Source of the DNA: Flavobacterium sp.
Lineage (GTDB): Bacteria; Bacteroidota; Bacteroidia; Flavobacteriales; Flavobacteriaceae
Direction: 5' to 3'
NCBI RefSeq assembly: GCF_004295795.1
Contig: NZ_SEBR01000036.1
Coordinates: 1 to 39,201 of the forward strand
DNA length: 39,201 nt
Part shown: in pieces, positions 13,869 through 21,498 of the stretch
Numbering within the stretch: the first letter of the stretch is position 1
How the letters are laid out: each line of letters starts with the position of its first letter
The notes under the pieces: model-generated
Database searches by the model: none
Seen by the model: only the letters and a program-made list of their open reading frames with translations
Told to the model about the DNA's origin: nothing
Made by a program: the position numbers and the translations under genes

Positions 13869-15205
13869 CTGTCGAACAAAAGGCGTTGGCCTGCTTTGAT
13901 TTCCTTGACTTTTCCGCCTGCAAAAACGTGCTGGCCGTTCACAAAAGTATGCATAATGCGCGATTTGAAACTGAAACCTTCGAACGGCGACCATCCGCAT
14001 TTGGCCAGAATGTTGCTTTTGTTCACAGTCCACGGAGAACTTGGGTTCACGATAGCCAAATCGGCAAAATAACCTTCCTTGATAAAGCCGCGATTTTCGA
14101 TCTTGAACACTTTTGCCGGATTGTGCGCCATTTTCTCGACGATTTTCTCGACCGTAATTTTTCCCTGCAGATGTTTCTCGAACATTGCAACCACCGAATG
14201 CTGCACAAGCGGTCCGCCCGACGGAGCTTTCAGGTAAGGCTGTTTTTTCTCGTCCAAAATATGTGGCGCGTGGTCTGTGGCGATTACGTCGATGCGTCCG
14301 TCGTTCAAGGCTTCCCACAACGCATCGCGGTCGGCTTCGGTTTTCACCGCCGGATTCCATTTGATCAGATTGCCTTTCGTCTCGTAATCTTTGTCGGTAA
14401 ACCACAAATGATGCACGCAGACTTCGGCCGTGATTTTTTTCTCCTCAAGCGGAATGTTGTTCTGGAAAAGTGACATTTCCTTTGCGGTCGAGAGGTGAAA
14501 AACGTGTAATCTCACTCCGGTTTTCTTGGCCAAAGCGACAGCTTTCGATGATGAAATGTAGCACGCTTCCTCGCTTCTGATGAGGTGATGCGCCGTTACC
14601 GGAACATCGTCTCCATATTCTTGCCTGAATTTTTCGAGATTGTCTTTGATGGTCTGTTCGTCCTCGCAATGCACGGCAATCAACATTGGTGTCGACGAGA
14701 AAATGCGTTCCAGAACCGCTTCGTTGTCCACGAGCATGTTTCCGGTGGACGATCCTAGGAAAATCTTGATTCCCGCAACATTTCTGGGATTTGTCTTTAG
14801 GACTTCATCCAGATTGTCATTGGACGCGCCCATCATGAACGAATAATTTGCGTAGGATTTCTCGGACGCGATTGCGTATTTGTCCTCTAGAATTTCCTGA
14901 GTGACAGCGTTCGGAATCGTATTCGGTTGTTCGATGAAAGACGTTACGCCGCCGGCAACAGCAGCTTTCGACTCTGTCCCGATGTCGCCTTTTTGCGTCA
15001 ATCCGGGTTCGCGAAAATGCACCTGATCGTCGATCGCACCTGGAATCAGATAGTTTCCTTCGGCGTCGATTATTTTGGTATCGCCAGATTTCGCGCTTAT
15101 CGATTCGGCGACCTCTTTGATGATTTCGCCTTCGATCAGCACGTCGCCTTCAAAGATTTTTCCTTCGTTTACAATTTTGGCGTTCTTGATGAGAATCCTG
15201 TTCAT
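13865..15205 (-). CDS. pyrC: dihydroorotase
   Basis: Dihydroorotase cyclises carbamoyl-aspartate to dihydroorotate, the third step of pyrimidine synthesis, using two metal ions. The 446-residue protein is an amidohydrolase barrel: DDQVHFREPG at 59-68, GIKIFLGSSTGNML with the bridging lysine (Lys147), AVHCEDEQ (His179), HVFHLSTAKE and DVIATDHAPH. In the first metal-binding motif, which is usually D-x-H-x-H, the first histidine is glutamine here (Gln61-Val-His63). From memory, the Porphyromonas gingivalis enzyme has the same change, so this seems to be a phylum trait and not inactivation. The start codon overlaps the stop of the glycosyltransferase upstream by one base (TAATG), and its stop overlaps DUF4296. 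Confidence 0.94.
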   Translation of the reverse strand: MNRILIKNAKIVNEGKIFEGDVLIEGEIIKEVAESISAKSGDTKIIDAEGNYLIPGAIDDQVHFREPGLTQKGDIGTESKAAVAGGVTSFIEQPNTIPNAVTQEILEDKYAIASEKSYANYSFMMGASNDNLDEVLKTNPRNVAGIKIFLGSSTGNMLVDNEAVLERIFSSTPMLIAVHCEDEQTIKDNLEKFRQEYGDDVPVTAHHLIRSEEACYISSSKAVALAKKTGVRLHVFHLSTAKEMSLFQNNIPLEEKKITAEVCVHHLWFTDKDYETKGNLIKWNPAVKTEADRDALWEALNDGRIDVIATDHAPHILDEKKQPYLKAPSGGPLVQHSVVAMFEKHLQGKITVEKIVEKMAHNPAKVFKIENRGFIKEGYFADLAIVNPSSPWTVNKSNILAKCGWSPFEGFSFKSRIMHTFVNGQHVFAGGKVKEIKAGQRLLFDR

Positions 15206-15930
15206 TATAGTCTATTCAGCATTTTATTCCAGCGCAAACGCACCACTCCGAGCATGGCTTCCTTAAAGATAGCCGAACTCATTTTTGATTGACCTTTGGT
15301 GCGGTCGGTGAAGATGATCGGCACTTCGACAAGCTTGAATTTGCTGGCGAAGGCGCGGTATTTCATTTCGATTTGGAACGCGTAACCGACGAATTTTATT
15401 TTGTCGAGCCCAATTCGTTCCAACACTTCTCTTTTGTAACACATGAAACCTGCCGTGGCGTCCTTGATGCCCATTCCCATTACGATTTCCACGTAACTTG
15501 AGGCGTAATACGACATCAAAACACGGCTTAACGGCCAATTTACGACATTCACGCCCGTGACATATCTCGATCCTATGGCGACGTCGGCGGTTCCGAAATG
15601 ACAGGCTTCGTACAATTTTTCAAGATCTGCCGGATTGTGCGAAAAATCTGCATCCATCTCAAAAATGTAGGAATAACTTCTCGCCAAAGCCCATCGGAAA
15701 CCATGTACATACGCCGTGCCCAATCCGGATTTGGCTTTTCTTTGCTCGATGTGCAACCTGCCTTCGAATTCGGGTTGGAGTTCGATGACTTTTTTGGCCG
15801 TTCCGTCGGGTGAATTGTCGTCCACAATCAGCAAATCGAACGAATGATGCAGCGTCATTACTGCGCGCACGATACTTTCTATGTTCTCGATTTCGTTATA
15901 AGTGGGAATAATGACAAGCCCGTCGCTCAT
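15205..15930 (-). CDS. family 2 glycosyltransferase, polyprenol monophosphomannose synthase-like
   Basis: A 241-residue GT-A fold enzyme resembling dolichol/polyprenol-phosphate mannose synthases, which transfer a sugar from GDP- or UDP-sugar to a lipid phosphate at the cytoplasmic membrane. Motifs: IIPTYNEIENI (7-17), LIVDDNSPDGT (34-44) with Asp37/Asp38, EMDADFSHNP (91-100) with the metal-binding D-A-D, and GSRYVTG. It lacks C-terminal membrane helices, so it is the single-domain type. The sugar donor is not determinable. First gene of the operon with pyrC and DUF4296; divergent from DUF4271. A -7 box lies at 15948-15955. Confidence 0.9.
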   Translation of the reverse strand: MSDGLVIIPTYNEIENIESIVRAVMTLHHSFDLLIVDDNSPDGTAKKVIELQPEFEGRLHIEQRKAKSGLGTAYVHGFRWALARSYSYIFEMDADFSHNPADLEKLYEACHFGTADVAIGSRYVTGVNVVNWPLSRVLMSYYASSYVEIVMGMGIKDATAGFMCYKREVLERIGLDKIKFVGYAFQIEMKYRAFASKFKLVEVPIIFTDRTKGQSKMSSAIFKEAMLGVVRLRWNKMLNRL

Positions 15931-15947
15931 GAGTAGAGGTTTCGCGG

Positions 15948-15955
15948 CAAAAATA
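15948..15955 (-). promoter_or_regulatory. -7 box for the glycosyltransferase-pyrC-DUF4296 operon
   Basis: TATTTTTG on the minus strand matches TAnnTTTG, 17 bases upstream of the ATG. TTG lies about 23 bases further up and could be the -33 element. Confidence 0.6.
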
Positions 15956-16014
15956 CGGTATTTGCGTCAGATGAATCCCAACAAAATTATAATAATTACG
16001 AGCTTCGATTTTAG

Positions 16015-16022
16015 TATTTTTG
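16015..16022 (+). promoter_or_regulatory. -7 box immediately before the DUF4271 start codon
   Basis: TATTTTTG matches TAnnTTTG and ends only seven bases before the ATG at 16030. Transcription would begin at or within a base or two of the start codon, giving a leaderless or nearly leaderless message. Confidence 0.55.
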
Positions 16023-16029
16023 CTGCGTT

Positions 16030-16695
16030 ATGAACGAGAGTTTCCTTATTCCGAGAGCTATCCAAACCACCGATTGGGCGATTTTCGTCTTTATCGTGAG
16101 TTTCGTGCTGATCGCCCTTGCGAGATCGCTGTTCGAGACGCGTTTCGCCGAATTCTCGAGACTCGCCATTTCAGACAAATACATCAAGGTTTATCGCGAC
16201 AACAGCAACCTCATGAGCTGGTTCAACATCATGTTGTTCGTGCTGCATTTGATTTCGCTGGCTTTTTTTATCCAATTGGCCTTGTCTGGCTTCGGATTCG
16301 CACATAAAGGCGACTGGCTGTTGTTCATCAGGATTTTCGGACTGCTCGGCGTTTTCATCCTGTCGAAATACCTGATAGAGAAAATCATAGCGGCTTCGTT
16401 CAACGCCGAGGAATTCGTCGAACAGTTCAATTTGCAAAAAGTGAGTTACCGAACTTATATCGGATTGCTGCTTTTGCCGATTGACATCATTCTATATTTC
16501 TCTTCGGGAATGTCGAAAACGATATATTTCGCACTTATAGCGATAATTTTGTTAATCAACGCGCTCACATACGCTGTCTCATTAAGAAATTATCAAAACG
16601 CACTGTTAGGCAAACTGTTCTATTTTATTTTGTATCTTTGCGCTCTCGAAATAGCGCCCTACTATTTCATGTATTACTGGTTTACAAAAAGTTAG
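16030..16695 (+). CDS. DUF4271 integral membrane protein
   Basis: A 221-residue protein with six to seven membrane helices (about 15-35, 62-85, 95-115, 141-160, 165-185 and 198-218). The segment ALARSLFETRFAEFSRLAISDKYIKVYRDNS after the first helix, and the FVEQFNLQKVSYRTYIGLLLLP part, match the DUF4271 pattern of Bacteroidetes. Function unknown. hemD follows after three bases, and this gene pair is regularly adjacent in flavobacteria, so they form an operon ending at the terminator 17475-17504. Confidence 0.88.
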   Translation: MNESFLIPRAIQTTDWAIFVFIVSFVLIALARSLFETRFAEFSRLAISDKYIKVYRDNSNLMSWFNIMLFVLHLISLAFFIQLALSGFGFAHKGDWLLFIRIFGLLGVFILSKYLIEKIIAASFNAEEFVEQFNLQKVSYRTYIGLLLLPIDIILYFSSGMSKTIYFALIAIILLINALTYAVSLRNYQNALLGKLFYFILYLCALEIAPYYFMYYWFTKS

Positions 16696-16698
16696 AAA

Positions 16699-17454
16699 AT
16701 GCCAAACAAAGTGAAAACTATTCTGGTGTCACAGCCGGAACCCAAGGTAGAGAATTCGCCTTACTTTGAACTTCAGCAGAAGCATAAAGTGAAGATTGAT
16801 TTCAGGCCTTTTATTCATGTCGAAGGCGTTCCCGCGAAAGAAGTCCGCCAGCAGAAAGTCGATATCAGCCATTTCACAGCCATTATTTTGACCAGTAAAA
16901 ATGCGGTGGATCACTTTTTCCGCGTGGCCGAAGAAATGCGCTATAAAGTGCCTGAAGACCTCAAATATTTCTGCCAGAGTGAGGCCATTGCGTTCTACCT
17001 CCAAAAATATGTCGTCTACAGAAAACGCAAGATCTACGTAGGGCAAAAGGATTTCGCCGACTTGTCTCCGCTGATCAAAAAATACAAAGACGAGAAGTTC
17101 TTGTTGCCGGCCTCCGACCAATTGGGTCAAGACGCGCCACAAACTTTGAACGCGCTCAAAGTAGATTGGACCGTAGGAACGTTCTATCGCACGGTTATGA
17201 GTGACCTGAGCGACTTGGCCGACGTTTATTACGACGTCCTCGCATTCTTTAGTCCAACGGGAATCAAGTCGTTGTTCATGAACTTTCCAGATTTCAAGCA
17301 GAACGAAACGAGAATCGCCGTTTTCGGAGCCTCGGTTCAAAAAGAAGCGGAATCCCACGGACTTCGAGTCGATATCATGGCGCCGTCTCCTGAAGCGCCT
17401 TCTATGACAATGGCGCTTGATAAATATATTGCTAAAGTCAATAAGGAAAAGTAA
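16699..17454 (+). CDS. hemD: uroporphyrinogen-III synthase
   Basis: HemD closes hydroxymethylbilane to uroporphyrinogen III with inversion of ring D, in haem and sirohaem synthesis. The 251-residue protein has the two-lobed pattern of the family: KTILVSQPEPKVENSPYFEL, the TAIILTSKNAVDHFF segment near residue 60, and in the second lobe DVLAFFSPTGIKSLFMNFP (about 179-197) and the IAVFGASVQKEAESHGLRVDIMAPSPEAPSMTMAL end. HemD is poorly conserved; the assignment rests on these motifs plus the DUF4271 neighbour. It is three bases from DUF4271 and followed by a strong terminator. Confidence 0.9.
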   Translation: MPNKVKTILVSQPEPKVENSPYFELQQKHKVKIDFRPFIHVEGVPAKEVRQQKVDISHFTAIILTSKNAVDHFFRVAEEMRYKVPEDLKYFCQSEAIAFYLQKYVVYRKRKIYVGQKDFADLSPLIKKYKDEKFLLPASDQLGQDAPQTLNALKVDWTVGTFYRTVMSDLSDLADVYYDVLAFFSPTGIKSLFMNFPDFKQNETRIAVFGASVQKEAESHGLRVDIMAPSPEAPSMTMALDKYIAKVNKEK

Positions 17455-17474
17455 AAAGTACTTTTTTGAGATAT

Positions 17475-17504
17475 AAAATCCGCTGTCGTAGCGGATTTTT
17501 TTTT
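17475..17504 (+). terminator. intrinsic terminator of DUF4271-hemD
   Basis: AAATCCGCT pairs with AGCGGATTT around a 5-base loop, followed by a run of T that directly abuts the first base of repeat H1 copy B at 17505. Confidence 0.9.
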
Positions 17505-17648
17505 GGAGCTTTTTCCGGCTAACCTGGCACTGGCTTTCTTTAAAAAACCGGTTTTTCTGGAGGTTGCAACGAGCTTCCTGCGGTCGCTGTCGCAACCTAA
17601 GAAAAATTTGGTTTTTTCTGCGAAAGGCTAGTTGCCGTTATCCGGGCT
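17505..17648 (+). repeat. H1 hairpin element, copy B
   Basis: 144 bases, the same length as copy A. The inner stem GGTTGCAAC (17562-17570) pairs with GTCGCAACC (17589-17597). One position that pairs in copy A is A-C on this strand, which is a G-U pair in the opposite-strand RNA. The loop GAGCTTCCTGCGGTCGCT (17571-17588) is unchanged. It begins immediately after the hemD terminator. Confidence 0.85.
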
Positions 17649-18060
17649 ATGGATTGTCGTAAGACGATCCTTTCTTCTTTAAACACAATTTTATATTACG
17701 GAACATTTTTTTTCGAAGCCTAATAAAAATGAGCTTTGCTCATTTTAGGTTTGCGGCAGCTGCGCTGCCGGATGTTGTTTTTCGTCGCCTGTCCGGCGGG
17801 GAGTTCTTTTGTCTGGCAACAAAAGAACCAAAAATGCCTTGCGGCTGAACCAAAAACGCGACCTGATAGCCCCAAAAATTCAAAAATGAAAAAAACTCGC
17901 CGGAAACTGCTTTTTTGCCAGATGCTCTAATCTGGCTCAAACAGTTTTTCATTTCAGCGAATTTTCGTGACGTCAGGTGCCCGCGTTTTGTGCTTAGGCC
18001 GCGGACTAATTGGAAGTGTTCATTTGCTTTTTAGCTTGCTTCGCTGCGCTAAAAATTGTC
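17649..18060 (+). repeat. hairpin cassette, forward arm of the composite (H2-H7)
   Basis: Gene-free. After H1 come H2, AAAATGAGC/GCTCATTTT (17726-17746, loop TTT); H3, CGGCAGC/GCTGCCG (17754-17770, loop TGC); H4, GTTCTTTTGT/ACAAAAGAAC (17803-17828, loop CTGGCA); H5 (17858-17984), a ~127-base palindrome with ACCTGA...TCAGGT at its base; and H7, TTTTTAGC/GCTAAAAA (18028-18055, loop TTGCTTCGCTGC). Short frames are open here but share no protein family and change frame between copies. H4 in the other arm is TTACTTTTGC/GCAAAAGTAA: different sequence, equal pairing. Confidence 0.8.
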
Positions 18061-18139
18061 TCCGTAGCAAATTTTCGGTTTTGGGAACATCCTGTTTGGC
18101 TTCGTAGCGAAAAACGCGTGTGTCTTTGACGGAAACAAT

Positions 18140-18660
18140 CGGTTGGCTTTGATCGAAAGTCTTGAGTTTCCACATTGGCACTAAACGACCACTCTAATCA
18201 AAAACCTTAACATTTTCTACAGAAAATCTGTAATCAACTCCCGGTTTTTTCCCTGAACTTCGGCAGACCTAACAAATCTCCGAGATTTGTTAGGTCTTAG
18301 GAAAATGCGGCTTTCCGAAGGGATTTGGATGTTTCGGAACAAGGTTTTTAGAAGGTAGAAGTTTCCAGTTGTCTCCATAGGAAAACAGCGATAATGGTTT
18401 GGCGTTGATCGAGAATTCGGGTTTTACTTTTGGCGCGAAACAACTATTCGGATCAAAAACCTTAACATTTTCTACAGAAAATCTGTAATCGAATCCCGGT
18501 TTTTTTCCCGAACTTCGGCCAGACCTAACAAATCTCCGAGATTTGTTAGGTCTTAGGAAAATGCGGCTTCCCGCGAACTTTCGAAACTTTTCCGGATGGT
18601 TTGGAACACGGGTTTCAAAGCCCAAAGTTTCCTGTGACGACGTTATGGAAACGATTCCGG
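18140..18660 (+). repeat. tandem central units of the composite
   Basis: Two units about 255 bases apart. The best-conserved part is 18197-18317 and 18452-18572 (about 120 bases, nearly identical), each containing TACAGA-n3-TCTGTA, then the H8 palindrome (arms AGACCTAACAAATCTC and its complement at 18265-18297 and 18521-18553), then TTAGGAAAATGCGGCTT. Upstream of each, GGTT(T)GGC-TTGATCG is recognisable but more diverged. No protein is supported. Confidence 0.75.
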
Positions 18661-18689
18661 CGATTGAGGAATTTTGGTGTTCGGAGACA

Positions 18690-19107
18690 CATTTTTCCAA
18701 AGCGACAGCGGAGGAAAAATGTCAAACAACCCTTTCCGATTAGTCCGGCATTTGAGCGTTTTGGCGGGCACCTGACGTCTTGGAAATTCGCAGAAATGAA
18801 AAACTGTTTGAGCGACCGAAAAAGGTTCTCGTACCAAAAAAGTCTCCGCGAGTTTTTTTCATTTCCGAATTTCCAAGGCTGTCAGGTCGCCAAAATCGGT
18901 CGTGCCGCGCGCCTTTTTGTTACTTTTGCGGCGAGGCAAAAGTAAGCCCCGCTGGCAGGCGACGAATTAAAATCAAAGCACGCGGCAGCGCAGCTGCCGA
19001 AAAGAAGCAAAAAAAGCGCAGCTTTTTTATCTAGGCTTCGAGAGTAAAAAAGATTTCGGAAAAAAGGAATTTCTTTAAAGAAAAAGGATCGTCTTACGAC
19101 AATCCCT
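18690..19107 (-). repeat. hairpin cassette, reverse arm of the composite (H7-H2)
   Basis: The mirror image of 17649-18060: H7 CATTTTTCC/GGAAAAATG (18690-18721), H5 (18764-18891) with CTTGGAAATTCG/CGAATTTCCAAG at its base, H4 (18920-18945), H3 CGGCAGC/GCTGCCG (18983-18999), H2 AAAAAAGC/GCTTTTTT (19010-19028), then a spacer with TCGTCTTACGACAATCC that matches the spacer after copy B. No gene is supported. Confidence 0.8.
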
Positions 19108-19248
19108 AGCCCGGATGCGGGCAACTAGCCTTTTGTAGAAAAAACCGAATTTTTCTAAGTTTAAAACAGCGACCGCAGGAAGCTCGTTTTAAACCTAGAA
19201 AAACCGGTTTTTGCAAAAAAGCTAGTGCCCGGCAGCCGGATAAAGCTC
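19108..19248 (-). repeat. H1 hairpin element, copy C
   Basis: 141 bases in the same orientation as copy A. The inner stem is GTTTAAAAC (19159-19167) with GTTTTAAAC (19186-19194), a perfect 9-bp pair of entirely different sequence from that in copy A, around the same 18-base loop. It ends 15 bases before the pckA terminator. Confidence 0.85.
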
Positions 19249-19263
19249 AAAGAAATAAAAATG

Positions 19264-19293
19264 AAAAGGCGCTATTAACGTGTAACAGCGCCT
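19264..19293 (-). terminator. intrinsic terminator of pckA
   Basis: On the minus strand AGGCGCT pairs with AGCGCCT around a 14-base loop, followed by TTTTC. It lies 28 bases after the pckA stop. Confidence 0.75.
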
Positions 19294-19320
19294 CCTCGTA
19301 ACCTCTAAAAATCAAAAAAA

Positions 19321-20949
19321 CTAAGACAATTGCGGCCCGGCTTTCACCAGGTTTGCGGCTTCAGACGAATCTGTATATTGTTGGAAATTCTGTACAAACA
19401 GCTTTCCGAGGTTATTTGCTTTTTCGTCCCATTCCTGGACATTTTCGTAAGTGTTTCTCGGGTCGAGAATGTTTGTGTCGACGCCTTCGAGTTCATATGG
19501 AACACTTAGGTTGAAAACCGGAATCTCATGCATCGAAGCGTTTTCGATCGATCCGTCGAGAATCCTGTCAATGATTGCGCGCGTGTCTTTGATAGAGATG
19601 CGTTTGCCGCTGCCGTTCCAACCAGTATTGACCATATAGGCCGTGGCATTGTGATCTTCCATTTTCCTAACGAGTTCGGCTCCGTATTTCGACGGGTGAA
19701 GCGTTAGGAAAGCTTTGCCGAAACAGGCGGAAAACGTCGGTTGGGGTTCGTTTACACCTCGCTCCGTTCCGGCAAGCTTTGCGGTAAATCCTGAAAGGAA
19801 ATAATATTGTGTCTGCTCTGGCGTGAGCTTTGAAACCGGAGGCATTACTCCGAAAGCATCGGCCGTGAGGAAAATTACTTTTGATGCGTGTCCGGCTTTT
19901 GAAACCGGTTTCACGATGTTTTCGATGTGGTAAATCGGGTAGGAGACGCGTGTGTTTTGCGTGACCGATCCATCGTTGAAATCGATGATTCCGTCGTTGT
20001 CGACCGTGACATTTTCCAACAACGCATCGCGCTTGATGGCTTGGTAAATCTCGGGTTCGGCTTCTTTGTTGAGGCTGATCGTCTTGGCGTAACATCCGCC
20101 TTCGAAATTGAAAACACCTTCTTCGTCCCATCCGTGTTCGTCGTCTCCGATCAATTCGCGTTTCGGATCTGTGGAAAGCGTCGTTTTTCCGGTGCCCGAC
20201 AATCCGAAGAAAACCGCGACATCGCCGTCTTTTCCTTTGTTCGCCGAACAATGCATTGAGGCGATTCCCTGCAGCGGAAGGTAATAGTTCATCATCGCGA
20301 ACATCCCTTTTTTCATCTCGCCTCCGTACCAAGTGCCGCCAATTAATTGCATTTTCTCGGTTAGATTGAACGCGATATAAACTTCGGAGTTCAGTCCGTG
20401 GGCTTTGTAATCTTCAAAATGGGTTTTTGACGCGTTCATCACTATGAAATCAGGCTCGCCAAAAGTGTCTAGTTCCGCTTCTGTCGGACGGATGAACATA
20501 TTTTTCACGAAATGTGCCTGCCAGGCAACTTCCATGATAAAGCGAACTTTTAGTCTTGTATTTTCGTTAGCGCCACAAAAGGCATCGACCACATAAAGAC
20601 GTTTTCCCGAAAGTTGGTTCAGCGTCGTTTCTTTGAGCGCGTTCCAAGTATCTTGGGAAATGGGTTTGTTGTCGTTTGGCGCTTGTTCGGAATTCCACCA
20701 GATCGTATCGGCCGTGACCGAATCTTTTACGATGTATTTGTCTTTTGGAGAACGTCCGGTGAATTCGCCGGTCATCACATTCACGGCACCGAGGTGCGAC
20801 ATTTGTCCTTTTTCGAAACCGACCAGAGCCGGATCGAGCTCGTCCTCAAACAGTTGACTGTAGCTGGGATTGTAGATGATTTCGGATGCATTCTCGATTC
20901 CGTACTTGGAAAGCGAAATCGATTTCGTAACTTGAGCGTAATTCTCCAT
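19321..20949 (-). CDS. pckA: phosphoenolpyruvate carboxykinase (ATP)
   Basis: Converts oxaloacetate and ATP to phosphoenolpyruvate, CO2 and ADP, the entry step of gluconeogenesis. With 542 residues it has the family length. GEFTGRSPKDKYIV (61-74), the FCGAN part (124-128), GGTWYGGEMKKGMF (204-217), the kinase-specific P-loop GLSGTGKTTL (249-258) and the DDEHGWDEEGVFNFEGGCYAK metal-site region are all present. A longer frame begins at 21003, but a -7 box (20978-20985) lies between that point and the ATG at 20949; the latter starts the family-typical MENYAQ. Single-gene unit with promoter and terminator. Confidence 0.97.
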   Translation of the reverse strand: MENYAQVTKSISLSKYGIENASEIIYNPSYSQLFEDELDPALVGFEKGQMSHLGAVNVMTGEFTGRSPKDKYIVKDSVTADTIWWNSEQAPNDNKPISQDTWNALKETTLNQLSGKRLYVVDAFCGANENTRLKVRFIMEVAWQAHFVKNMFIRPTEAELDTFGEPDFIVMNASKTHFEDYKAHGLNSEVYIAFNLTEKMQLIGGTWYGGEMKKGMFAMMNYYLPLQGIASMHCSANKGKDGDVAVFFGLSGTGKTTLSTDPKRELIGDDEHGWDEEGVFNFEGGCYAKTISLNKEAEPEIYQAIKRDALLENVTVDNDGIIDFNDGSVTQNTRVSYPIYHIENIVKPVSKAGHASKVIFLTADAFGVMPPVSKLTPEQTQYYFLSGFTAKLAGTERGVNEPQPTFSACFGKAFLTLHPSKYGAELVRKMEDHNATAYMVNTGWNGSGKRISIKDTRAIIDRILDGSIENASMHEIPVFNLSVPYELEGVDTNILDPRNTYENVQEWDEKANNLGKLFVQNFQQYTDSSEAANLVKAGPQLS

Positions 20950-20977
20950 AAAAATGGTCGGTAGTTGATTCCGGAGA

Positions 20978-20985
20978 CAAAAATA
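20978..20985 (-). promoter_or_regulatory. -7 box of the pckA promoter
   Basis: TATTTTTG on the minus strand matches TAnnTTTG, 28 bases before the ATG. It excludes the upstream start at 21003. The possible TTG at -33 has a 15-base spacer. Confidence 0.55.
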
Positions 20986-21022
20986 GAAATTATTTTTAAT
21001 CAACTACAACGATTTCGTTAAT

Positions 21023-21406
21023 TTAAGATTTTTGGCGAAAAAAATCGATGAGAAGCACAAACCAACCGACAATTAGCAACATTCCTCCCAAAGGTGTTAT
21101 CGGTCCGATAATTTTGTTAAAGCCATCTGCCAAACCTGTCGATAACATATAAATCGATCCCGAAAAGAAAATTGTTCCAATAGTCACAAGCCAGAAAATC
21201 GCTTTTTTGGTCTTGGCGGATATTCCCGAATACATTCCCACGAAAAGCAGAAAAAATCCGTGATACATCTGATATTTCACGCCGGTTTCGAAAGTTTGCA
21301 ATTGCTCTGTCGAAAGCATTTCTTTCAACGCGTGAGCTCCAAATGCGCCCAAAACGATTGCGGTCATGCCGAAGAAAGTTCCGGCGATAAGCAGTTTTCT
21401 GTCCAT
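21023..21406 (-). CDS. DUF423 membrane protein
   Basis: A 127-residue protein with four membrane helices (about 6-25, 46-63, 69-89, 98-120). The N-terminal GTFFGMTAIVLGAFGAHALKE and the PITPLGGMLLIVGWFVLLI end are the DUF423 (YwdK-like) signature. Function unknown. It lies 73 bases upstream of pckA on the same strand, with the pckA promoter between, and is divergent from the saccharopine dehydrogenase-like gene. Confidence 0.9.
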   Translation of the reverse strand: MDRKLLIAGTFFGMTAIVLGAFGAHALKEMLSTEQLQTFETGVKYQMYHGFFLLFVGMYSGISAKTKKAIFWLVTIGTIFFSGSIYMLSTGLADGFNKIIGPITPLGGMLLIVGWFVLLIDFFRQKS

Positions 21407-21421
21407 TAGTAAGAATTTTGC

Positions 21422-21429
21422 ACAAATTT
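21422..21429 (-). promoter_or_regulatory. -7 box for the DUF423 gene
   Basis: TAAATTTG on the minus strand matches TAnnTTTG and ends 15 bases before the ATG. It lies 20 bases from the divergent -33 element at 21449. Confidence 0.5.
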
Positions 21430-21448
21430 ACTCCAAACCAACACATAT

Positions 21449-21479
21449 TTTGTTTTTAATGGCGCTGCGTTTACCTTTG
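21449..21479 (+). promoter_or_regulatory. promoter of the saccharopine dehydrogenase-like gene
   Basis: TTTG (21449-21452), a 19-base spacer and TACCTTTG (21472-21479) match the Bacteroidetes TTTG-N19-TAnnTTTG consensus fully. The ATG follows after 19 bases. This is the best-formed promoter in the window. Confidence 0.75.
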
Positions 21480-21498
21480 GCGCACTAGTATTTCAAAA

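Noticed and set aside
13869..14405. Upstream extension of the DUF4296 frame
   Set aside because: It lies entirely inside pyrC, and the lipoprotein signal peptide begins at 13868 with an ATGA overlap.
18290..18700. Open frame of 136 codons on the minus strand within the repeat island
   Set aside because: It runs across the tandem units and H8 palindromes, has no family resemblance, and the parallel copies do not keep the frame.
17736..19034. Short frames on the plus strand in the island (for example 17736-17930 and 18780-19034)
   Set aside because: Made of stem and loop sequence of the repeat, rich in Arg/Cys/Phe, no start signals; treated as non-coding.
17505..19248. CRISPR array
   Set aside because: Repeats are palindromic, of unequal length and spacing, and no cas gene is present.
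20950..21003. Longer N-terminus for pckA
   Set aside because: A -7 promoter box lies between that start and the family-typical N-terminus.
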